Assembly: GCF_036324505.1 (NCBI RefSeq)
Contig: NC_086364.1
Span: 21,929,648 to 21,993,647, forward strand
Origin: Eleginops maclovinus
Taxonomy: Eukaryota > Chordata > Actinopteri > Perciformes > Eleginopidae
Direction of reading: 5' to 3'
Length of the DNA: 64,000 nt
Shown: positions 53,638 to 61,228 of the stretch, in pieces
Numbering within the stretch: the stretch's first letter is position 1
Layout: every line of letters starts with the position of its first letter
The notes under the pieces: model-generated
The model's input: the letters and a program-made list of their open reading frames with translations, nothing else
The model's database searches: none
What the model was told of the DNA's origin: nothing
Position numbers and translations under genes: made by a program

Positions 53638-54445
53638 TGTGTGTCTGTGCGTGTGTAGCCTTCATAATAACGTCGTCCTCCGGGCAGCGTCAGGTAAAGA
53701 AGTTGGTTAGCCTTTCCAAACCTCAGCCTCACGCGCCGCCTATGCCTGAACCACTCTTTCACAGTTTGAGCCCGATGGATCCTGGCATTGCCCTCTTGAA
53801 ACATGCCCGTGCCATCCGGGAAGAAAAAAAAATCCATGGATGGAATAACCTGGTCCTTCAGTATATTCAGGGAGTCAGCTGACCTCATTTTTGGGCACAT
53901 TGCTGAACCTACACCAGACCAACTGCAGCAACCCCAGATCAGAGCACTGCCCCCCCACAGGCTGTGGCCTTTGATTTTTTGGCCGGACAGTGTATGTTTA
54001 TATATACATATCATATGTATATGTATATTAAATAGATAGAGAGAGCGAGAGAGCGAGAGAGCGAGAAAGCTGGCTAGATGGATAGATAGAATTACTTTAT
54101 TGATCCCCATTTTGGAAATGTTTTCGTTGCAGCAGCATAAAAATAATGCAATGTAATTACAATAAAATGAAATAGCATTTAAAAAGAAAGTAAAAAATAT
54201 ACAATTTGGACAAAAATGTACAGAAAATAATACATATACAAATATAAAGGATGTAAGAGTGAATAAGTACAATAAGTGTGAAAGGTTGTATATGTATTTA
54301 GGAAATGAATTAAAGTTCTGCTTAGAATCCAAACAATCTATAAATTGCCATCACATCCCGACAAACAAACATCCTTACCTTCGGCATACGTGATGGCGAA
54401 CACCACAGCCAGCAGCACGGTGTGTTTCCAGCTGCCTTTATCCAT
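49566..54445 (-). CDS. pglyrp2: pglyrp2, peptidoglycan recognition protein / N-acetylmuramoyl-L-alanine amidase (whole gene)
   Basis: Known role: secreted zinc amidase that cleaves the muramic acid-peptide bond of bacterial peptidoglycan. Six coding exons, 54445-54379, 52322-51799, 51605-51311, 50584-50374, 50114-49820 and 49580-49566, sum to 1,407 bp (468 aa) with consistent phases. Residues 1-22 form a signal peptide ([11 protein letters not shown]). The C-terminal PGRP domain begins near residue 295 ([11 protein letters not shown]). Expected zinc ligands are visible: H329 (in IHHT), H440 (in QGHRQ) and C448 (in TSCPGD), with Y365 (in DIGY) in the catalytic position. Spacing matches the human enzyme as I know it. 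The Cys at 448 predicts a true amidase, not a recognition-only PGRP. Neighbour of wiz, as in human 19p13. The paralogue label (2 rather than another long fish PGRP) rests on length and synteny. Confidence 0.9.
49820..50114 (-). CDS. pglyrp2: pglyrp2 exon 5 (PGRP domain end)
   Basis: Acceptor CCTAAAG, donor TTCGGG|GTGAGT. Encodes [31 protein letters not shown], then [19 protein letters not shown] with ligands H440 and C448. Phase 2 in, phase 0 out. Confidence 0.93.
50374..50584 (-). CDS. pglyrp2: pglyrp2 exon 4 (PGRP domain start)
   Basis: Acceptor GTTTCAG, donor TACAG|GTACAG. Encodes [15 protein letters not shown], then [14 protein letters not shown] with zinc ligand H329, and ends WDDIGY with Y365. 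Phase 1 in, phase 2 out. Confidence 0.92.
51311..51605 (-). CDS. pglyrp2: pglyrp2 exon 3
   Basis: Acceptor GCTCAAG, donor CATGG|GTGAGT. 295 bp encoding [20 protein letters not shown] and a basic linker ending KEFVQEYM before the PGRP domain. Phase 0 in, phase 1 out. Confidence 0.87.
51799..52322 (-). CDS. pglyrp2: pglyrp2 exon 2
   Basis: Acceptor CCCTTAG, donor TTGGAG|GTTGGA. 524 bp encoding the N-terminal extension of long PGRPs: [14 protein letters not shown]..., [28 protein letters not shown] and a stretch with [17 protein letters not shown]. Phase 1 in, phase 0 out. Confidence 0.88.
53073..53997 (-). mobile_element. Tc1-like transposon remnant (pglyrp2 intron 1)
   Basis: Termini TACACTGCCTGG and GGCCGGACAGTGTA. 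Minus-strand fragments include [35 protein letters not shown] and [18 protein letters not shown], diverged relatives of the Tc1 DDE region. An internal (GT)n tract and deletions disrupt it. A different family from the copy at 22.7-24.3 kb. Confidence 0.7.
53597..53657. repeat. (GT)n microsatellite inside a Tc1 remnant
   Basis: About 25 GT units plus CTGTGT variants. Confidence 0.95.
54090..54200 (-). mobile_element. LINE 3'-tail fragment, reverse orientation (pglyrp2 intron 1)
   Basis: GATAGATAGAATTACTTTAT, TGATCCCCATTTTGGAAATG and TTGCAGCAGCATAAAAATAA: the reverse complement of the LINE end at 39.93-40.06 kb, with a GATA tail. Confidence 0.6.
54379..54445 (-). CDS. pglyrp2: pglyrp2 exon 1 (signal peptide)
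   Basis: ATG at 54445-54443. Encodes [16 protein letters not shown] and AITYAE, a typical n/h/c-region signal peptide. Donor GAAG|GTAAGG at 54379, phase 1. Confidence 0.85.
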
Positions 54446-56057
54446 CCTGAACACATCCAAATGTCTGCCACCTGTCTGTCGCCTCCCACCTTTATACAAG
54501 TTCAGTGGGCGGTTGTGTAACTGTTGACAGTGTAGATGCACACAGAGATACGCTTATAGTTTCACTCTGTTGGCGTCGCCCACTGAGCAATGTGGGAAAC
54601 TGACACCTGCCCTGTGGTCGGTGTGGAAACCTGACAAAGAGGCAGAGGAAGTACAGAGTAGTGTAAATGAAGATATGCCATGTTGGAGAAATACTAGGAA
54701 GGAAATGTCCTGCATTCAAAGACCACATGTACTGATGCGAGACCATGTGCATGCATGTGTTACCTGGTAAATAGAACACACTTTATTCTGGTGTCTTTAT
54801 TTATTTTCCGGGGTTTTTCTTCTGTGTTTGAGCATTCTTCTTGTACTTATCTAGCTGTTTTTCTTGTTATGTTTGTCTTTGAAAATGTTGAATAAAATCT
54901 GAATGATAAAAAGATGAATATAGACTTAAAGTAGCAGAAAATAAAGTACCCATTAGAGAAGTGTTTAGCAATCATATGCATGCATTTTCAGAATAATGCT
55001 TCTATATCACGAAATAACAATGTGTGTAAATCATTTTAATGTTGCAGCTGGTAAAAGTTGAGCTAAGTTGAGAGACTTGCTAGTTTCTTATTTCAAAATA
55101 AAACATAAACAATTATTATTTGATGAATATTTCATATTATAAATATGAACCTGCCAGTTAAATGTTAAAATGGACTTTTAAATAGAAGTATAAAGTAGCA
55201 TAACACTATATATACTCAAGTAAAATACCTCAGAATTGTAGGTTCATTAACCCTGGTTCTCACGGCTCAAAGTTTTCCCACACGGGGGCGGACCTTTTGG
55301 AGAAATTCCTTACTTCTGTAAAAAAGTATTCTTGTCGTTAATGTGTCCGGTGCTTGTGAAACAAACCCCGTAATAAAAGCAATCGGAGAAAAACTCTTAA
55401 AAAACTGTGCAAATCATCGGCAGTCCTCTCTGAGGCAATGTGTTCCTGAAAACACAAAATCAAGATGCAAAACTGAGGAAACCCCAGAGCCATGAATCAT
55501 GTCGAAGGCAGAAAGATATGTCTGATCACACATTTATTGATCAGTGATTTTCTGTCCGGTTTATGTTGTTAATGCAGCTGTGAAAAGGTGAAAAACTGCA
55601 GTCATGTGATGAGGAGACCAGGAAGTGCATGAAATCTGTGGGTGAACTGGAATGTTCATTGTAGAAGGTCTGTCATGCAAACAAAAGGTCAAAGATTAAG
55701 GTTGTATTATGGTAATCTGATAGATAAGTGCCAGTTAGAGGGAAATGAATGAACATCAATAAAGATAAACTGATGTTCATGAATTAAACGGTCAGTTCCA
55801 CCTTATCTTACTATAAAATCACTCAACAAACTATGGATCCGTGTTGCTCTGCAAAGTTAACTGGCCTGAACAATTCAAACTGTGAAAACATGAATTCATG
55901 CTGAGATGCTAGCACGTTTATCAGGTTAGCAAGATCAAAGCAAAAGTGCTTGTTTAGGAAGTAGAGTTATACTTCAGGGGGTCTTTCACCTCCATCTTTC
56001 TCTCTGATTATTGAGATCTCATAATTCTGTGCAGTGGTGTAATATAAGATAAGAGAA
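54446..56057. other. pglyrp2 upstream / intergenic DNA, no gene recognised
   Basis: Sequence upstream of pglyrp2 exon 1 (TATA-like TTTATACAAG on plus near 54,492) and about 1.5 kb of AT-rich DNA without recognisable coding or repeat structure. Confidence 0.5.
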
Positions 56058-56965
56058 AATAAGATGTACCTTTATTAATCCCGTTGGGGAAATTCAAGTC
56101 TTTATTTGCTGGTGTCTCCCCCCCAGCACACCACGGCAAAGAAGAGCACACTGGCCCCCACAGACTGGTAGAGCGTCTGCAGCAGCCTCGTGCACACGTT
56201 GAAGGACCTGAGCCTCTTCAGGAAGAACAGCTTGCTCTGTCCCTTCCTGCAGAGAGCATCAGTGTTGTCACTCCAGTCCAGTTTATTGTTCAGGTGCACT
56301 CCCAGGAACTGGTAGGTGTTCACCACCTCCACCTCCTCCCCCCTGGTGGTGATGGGGGTTAGAGACCTCTTCGTGCTCCACCTGAAGTCCACCACCAGCT
56401 CCTTAGTCTTGCTGATGTTGAGCTGGAGGTGGTTGTTGTCACACCAGCCTACGAAGTTCTCCAGCAGGGCCCTGTACTCCTCTTCGTTGTCGTCTGTGAT
56501 GCAGCTGATGATGGAGGAGTCATCGGAGAACTTCTGGAGGTGGCATGAGCCGGAGCTGAAGCGGAAGTCAGAGGTGTAGAGGGTGAACAGGAATGGTGAC
56601 AGCACAGTTCCTTGGGGGGCTCCAGTGTTGCTCACCAGCACAACAGACACGCTGCCCTGCAGTCTGACATACTGAGGTCTGCTGGTGAGGTAGTCAGTGA
56701 TCCAGGCCACCAAGCTGTGATCCACCTGCATCAGTGAAAGCTTCTGAGCGAGCAGGTGTGGTTGGATGGTGTTGAAGGCGCTGGAGAAGTCGAACAACAG
56801 GATTCTTAGTGAGCTGTGCGGCTTCTCCAGGTGGGAGTTGGCTCTGCGCAGCATGTAGATGAGGGCGTCCTCTACACCGATGTTGGCCTGGTACAGGGTC
56901 CAGGGAGTCACACACAAGGGGTTTGAGATGCTGCGGGATCAGTCTCTCAAAGATCTTCATGACAT
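56058..56965 (-). mobile_element. Rex1-like LINE, truncated (copy R-B)
   Basis: Reverse transcriptase frame with [35 protein letters not shown] and FSDDSS, ending CWGGDTSK. An abrupt jump to the tail (AATTTCCCCAACGGGATTAA, then TAAAGG and TATCTTAT) shows a deletion of the C-terminus and 3' UTR. An 11-bp deletion near 56,895 breaks the frame at the other end. Confidence 0.88.
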
Positions 56966-57239
56966 GTACCTAAATGCATTACATTTGAAGTATGTGGGCA
57001 TAATTTTTTATGCCATGTTGTACTTCTGCTCCATTACACTTTAAAGTGAAACGTTTTACTCAATGCATGTAACATCTAAAGTTACTTAACAAGTAGGATT
57101 ATGTTTGTGTACAAGAAAAACTTTTATTAAAGAGAAAATAAACTGTCATTAGGATCTTAAATATATTTTGCAGAAGGTACTTCTACGTTAAATACTTTTA
57201 CAGGATGTTTGAGGGGGGTTAACCTGCATGGTTGTCTCT

Positions 57240-57392
57240 TTCTCCTTTGCGATGCCAGTACACACTCCGATACAGGAGGGGGCGGTAATGCGTCTTCAAC
57301 GGTGGTTTCTAGTCAGCCATTCAAACCGTAGAAGAAGAAGTCAGTAAACCAACAGAAGAAGAAGACAGTCGCTCGTCTTTTCTCCAACAAAG
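57240..57392 (+). other. possible trappc5 promoter / 5' untranslated exon
   Basis: A GC-richer island with GGGGGCGGTAATGCGTC and several CpGs is followed by GAAGAAG runs and a weak donor AACAAAG|GTCTG at 57392. Splicing from here to the acceptor at 58227/58228 would give a leader joined 3 nt before the trappc5 ATG. The GGCGGTAATGCG plus GAAGAAG arrangement also resembles a dispersed teleost repeat, so this could be repeat DNA. Confidence 0.35.
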
Positions 57393-57591
57393 GTCTGTTT
57401 ATGTACAAGTAAAATAGTATACTTACTCTCTGAGTATTTACTATATGTTTGTGTTTTGCTTCTCTTTCTACCGCTGGAAGTGGAAGGCTCTTCTTTAGAA
57501 TCTCAACCGGAAGTGTCAATTAGCATGTTATGCTAGGTTGCTAACAGCTACTGATCAGCTGTTTGTTGTGGTTGAATTAATCTGATCTTTA

Positions 57592-57660
57592 TATTACATT
57601 ACATTTAGCTGACACTTTTATCCAAAGCGACTTACAATAAGGAAGCACAGAGCATAGTGT
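57592..57660 (+). repeat. dispersed teleost repeat fragment, second copy
   Basis: TTACATTTAGCTGACACTTT followed by TATCCAAAGCGACTTACAAT, matching the element at 5.27 kb. Confidence 0.5.
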
Positions 57661-58186
57661 GTATAGTAGCTTTAGTAAAAGCTAGTATAGTGTGTACTTA
57701 TGAAAAAAGGCAGGTACATTTGATGTAGGGGGAACTCTAGAAAAGGAAACAGCTAATTGGATAAATGTCTCCATAATAATGTCATTTTATGTACAATTAC
57801 TAAGCTGATTGATTAGTTTATCAATAAAATGGACAATAACTTTGACGAAAGATACGTTGTTTGAATAATTTGTCAAAATAAGGTCCTTGAGTCTTCAGCT
57901 GCTTTTCTCTTTTATATGTTTAACTTTTTTGGTCTTTCTATTTCGGGCACATGATAAGCATGTTTCCCTGTTTTGTGTGATTTATACCGTATGCAAACAA
58001 TGAGATTTGCATTTTGAACAAAGCACATGTATGAAAAAGATAAGCCAATAAATAGAAAATGTAAAACAACAACACAGCTGACGAATCAGACGCTTAATCT
58101 GTTAGTGTTTTAATGTTTATAATCTCCTTTAATGTTATTATTTTTTCTTTCAATGTGGAAAATAATAAAGACAATGGTTAATAAAA

Positions 58187-58212
58187 CAACAACAACAACA
58201 ACAACAACAACA
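58187..58212. repeat. (AAC)n microsatellite just upstream of the trappc5 start
   Basis: About nine AAC units, 15 bp from the probable acceptor and 18 bp from the ATG. Would change leader or splice-site context if length-variable. Confidence 0.9.
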
Positions 58213-58230
58213 TGTCCTCTCCAACAGAAA

Positions 58231-58500
58231 ATGGACACGCGGTTCACTCGAGGGAAATCCAACATCTTGGAGCGTCCTCTAACGCGCCCGAAGACGGAGG
58301 TCAGCGTGAGCGCCTTCGCCCTGCTGTTCTCGGAGATGGTGCAGTACTGTCAGAGCCGGGTTTACTCCGTGACGGAGCTGCAGACCCGTCTGGCTGATAT
58401 GGGTCAGAGCGTCGGAGCCAGCATGCTGGATGTGTTGGTGCTGAGGGAGAAGAACGGGAAGAGGGAGACCAAAGTGCTGAATATGCTGCTGTTCATCAAG
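58231..58500 (+). CDS. trappc5: trappc5 coding exon 1
   Basis: 90 codons from ATG 58231 to donor GT at 58501, phase 0. Contains LVLREKNGKRETKVLNMLLF before the splice. Confidence 0.95.
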
Positions 58501-59341
58501 GTTAGTAATAATAACAGATGGTATTCATACTGCGCTGTTCCTGGTGCTCTTAGAGACATTAGTGCATGTAGAATACAGCTGATGAAACAAACTGAATCTG
58601 AAGTCAGTGTCTTTATTTTCTGAACATAATCCCTTTTTTTATCATTATTATTTATATGAATTTTTATACTTTTTTAATTTAATTTTCTTGAAGTTTTATT
58701 ATTTATAATTTTTTTCTCTTCACAAAAACAAACTGCATTTATATCAATTATAGTCACTTTTAATATTAATATTATTCATATGATTTTTAAATGTTTTGTA
58801 ATTCATTTATTCATTCTTTTCTTTACATAAAAAAATGATTTTGCATGTAAGGCAACTTCAATGCATAGTTCTCTGATTTATTTATTGACTTGCTTTGTCT
58901 ATAAATACTTGTGTGTTTTTAATAAAGACTTATTTCAAAACGGTATACACAGAATCATTATATGTTTTAAATCCAAAAGCAGGAAAAACCTCTGATGGTT
59001 TTAGAGCTGATTCACTTCTAAATCAACTCTTTGCTTGCCCTCAGGTTAACGTCTGGAAGTCTTTGTTTGGGAAGGAAGCCGACAAACTGGAGCAGGCCAA
59101 CGACGACGACAAGACGTATTACATCATCGAGAAGGAGCCGCTCATCAACGCCTACATCTCCGTGCCCAAAGAGAACAGCAGCTTAAACTGCGCCGCCTTC
59201 ACCGCCGGCATCGTGGAAGCCGTCCTCACACACAGCGGATTCCCCGCCAAGGTCACCGCTCACTGGCACAAGGGCACCACGCTCATGATCAAGTTCAACG
59301 ACACGGTCATCGCCAGGGACAAGGCTCTGGATGGCAGATAG
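58231..59341 (+). CDS. trappc5: trappc5, TRAPP complex subunit 5
   Basis: Known role: Bet3/Trs31-family subunit of the TRAPP complexes, which activate Rab1/Ypt1-type GTPases and tether vesicles in ER-Golgi traffic. Two coding exons, 58231-58500 and 59045-59341, give 188 aa, the length of the human protein. The N-terminus is MDTRFTRGKSNILERPLTRP, followed by VSVSAFALLFSEMVQYCQSR and LQTRLADMGQSVGASMLDVL. Exon 2 encodes VNVWKSLFGKEADKLEQAND, YYIIEKEPLINAYISVPKEN and CAAFTAGIVEAVLTHSGFPA. The donor is ATCAAG|GTTAGT, the acceptor GCCCTCAG, phase 0. Start: the upstream frame is intron or low-complexity (AAC)n, and an acceptor-like CTCTCCAACAG lies 3 bp before the ATG. Confidence 0.97.
59045..59341 (+). 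CDS. trappc5: trappc5 coding exon 2
   Basis: 98 codons and the TAG at 59339-59341. The exon is clearly more GC-rich than its AT-rich intron. It ends HWHKGTTLMIKFNDTVIARD and ALDGR. Confidence 0.96.
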   Translation, partial: VNVWKSLFGKEADKLEQANDDDKTYYIIEKEPLINAYISVPKENSSLNCAAFTAGIVEAVLTHSGFPAKVTAHWHKGTTLMIKFNDTVIARDKALDGR

Positions 59342-59665
59342 AGAGGACTGCAGCGAGTCCGTGGGGGTGTTTATAGATACGGGATGAGGTTTCGATCATC
59401 CGGGCTAGTGTTTGTTCGTCACTGAGTTTTTGTTGTGGTAACTTATGAGAATTATGGATGGATTCATGGATGATTGCAGCATACTGAGCCACGCCTAGAG
59501 CAGGAAACGTGCAGCGCGTTGGTTCAATCCTCCATGTGTTTGTGGATCATCTCACTCCTGTTACTCCTTATTCAGTGACCCAGTTTTTTTTTCTGAAAAT
59601 CATTTTTAATTTGCTGCTTCACATCGTTTTGGCCCTATAACACAATTTGTATATTTCATATTGAC

Positions 59666-59671
59666 AATAAA
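59666..59671 (+). terminator. trappc5 polyadenylation signal
   Basis: AATAAA at 59666-59671 (context TTGACAATAAACCTG), about 325 nt after the stop codon. Confidence 0.6.
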
Positions 59672-59945
59672 CCTGTCAACAGATTGTGAAGTAAATTGGG
59701 ATTTTGACCCATATGAAGAAGGTGAAACAACATATTAAACAGCCAAATACCTAATCCCATCCCCGGTTCATACCATGTGAAAGTGAGGGTTGCAAAACCA
59801 GTACAAAAAGTGTCCTGTAACAGACAGAGGTCCAGAGATGGTCTCTCACAGCTTCAGTCTCATTCCAGTTTGACTCCAGCTTCATATGATCAGGGCTGTA
59901 GCTATCGTTGACGAGGTCTTAAACGCAGCATCTTTGTTTTGTGTA

Positions 59946-59981
<36 letters not shown>

Positions 59982-61000
59982 GTGGAGGTAATAAAGAAGA
60001 AAACTAAATGTACTCATGATGTTTTAGAAGCGGTCTCTTACATCTTCAGACTCTGCATTTTTGGCAAGTTAACTAAAAATGAAAAAAGGGATCAGCAATT
60101 CTTCCCCTTTTATTTTACTTCTGGCCGCATTAATGACCGACATGTTGGGTTATTTACAGAAAGTAGAATTGAACAGTCATCTACATAAATACAAAGGGAT
60201 ATTATTAAAAATACACCAGTCACGTTTCTGTTTACTGGTTTAAGAAGGAAACTGAAATGAAACGAAGATACACGGACAGACTCAGAACAATAACACATAC
60301 AGATATTTTGATATATTTTAAAGGTTGGAAGAAAGAAATACTTTGGGTTTTTTTTGTAGTTCATTTGAATTAAGGGAACATTCCACATCCTTAAGAAGTT
60401 TCTGACACGTTTACTAAAAACTACAGCGAGTGTTGGAGTGTTGTACTACAGTACTTTCTTGACATATTTATACTTAACTTGAGTATTTAGATATAATACT
60501 GCTTTGTGCTTTTACTTCACTTCATTTCAGAGGAAAATATTGTTCCTTTTTAAATGTCATTACTACTTTGTACATATACAACACATGATGTGCTGATATA
60601 CTGCAGTACTGTGCTGTAACCTGAAGCACGTAGCTGATCATTCTGTCCTTTATATTACTCTGAAATGGGCCGGTGTGCAGTGTGAGTACTTTTCCTTTCA
60701 GTACTCTCAGTAAGATTTGGCACTAATACAATCCACTTGCATTCAGGACTTTGACTTGTAGTGAAGTATTTTAAGACCATACTATTTGTACTTTTTGAAG
60801 GACATGAATGGCACCACTATAAACACATTTATATGAAGGCAATAAAAATATGCAACATTTCTCAAATACTTTTGTTTTAAAATAAGACTTTTCTCTTTTT
60901 TTTTCTTCACTTATTGGTGAACAGGGTTGTGTGTGTTTAATGTATGATCTGATGTTCATTTATTTCCCCTAGCAACAACCACATCCATTGCGGCAACAGC
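59672..61000. other. trappc5-mcoln1 intergenic DNA
   Basis: AT-rich, one (GT)n tract, no gene. Frames of 92-100 codons at about 59,886-60,388 have no motif and overlap on opposite strands. Confidence 0.5.
59946..59978. repeat. (GT)n microsatellite downstream of trappc5
   Basis: About 16 GT units. Confidence 0.95.
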
Positions 61001-61001
61001 A

Positions 61002-61026
61002 GTCACGTGGTTGTTGAGTCACGTGG
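61002..61026 (+). promoter_or_regulatory. two CLEAR-like E-boxes in the mcoln1 promoter
   Basis: GTCACGTGG occurs twice, at 61002-61010 and 61018-61026, 16 bp apart and about 160 bp upstream of the mcoln1 ATG. The CLEAR consensus is GTCACGTGAC, the site of TFEB/TFE3, which are known to drive MCOLN1 in mammals. The sites are seen; their use here is inferred. Confidence 0.65.
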
Positions 61027-61185
61027 TTACCAGGAAGCTGCGCTCTGTTTACCTCTCAGTGTTTCCATTCACGACAGCAGCATCCTTTTTGTTTGCAGAA
61101 TCAGACTCTGTTAAACAGTATGAACCCTCTCAGGGCTGCTCATTGAGCTGATGATGTCCTCCTCCTTCATCAAAGACTGATCATC

Positions 61186-61228
61186 ATGGCGTCCTCCAGC
61201 TACAGCTGCAAACAGGACAGCTCCACAG
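61186..61228 (+). CDS. mcoln1: mcoln1 exon 1
   Basis: ATG at 61186 in context ATCATGG, 14 codons plus one base, donor CACAG|GTCGGT. The last base and the first two of exon 2 make the Glu of the EKDRLL sorting signal. Confidence 0.85.
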
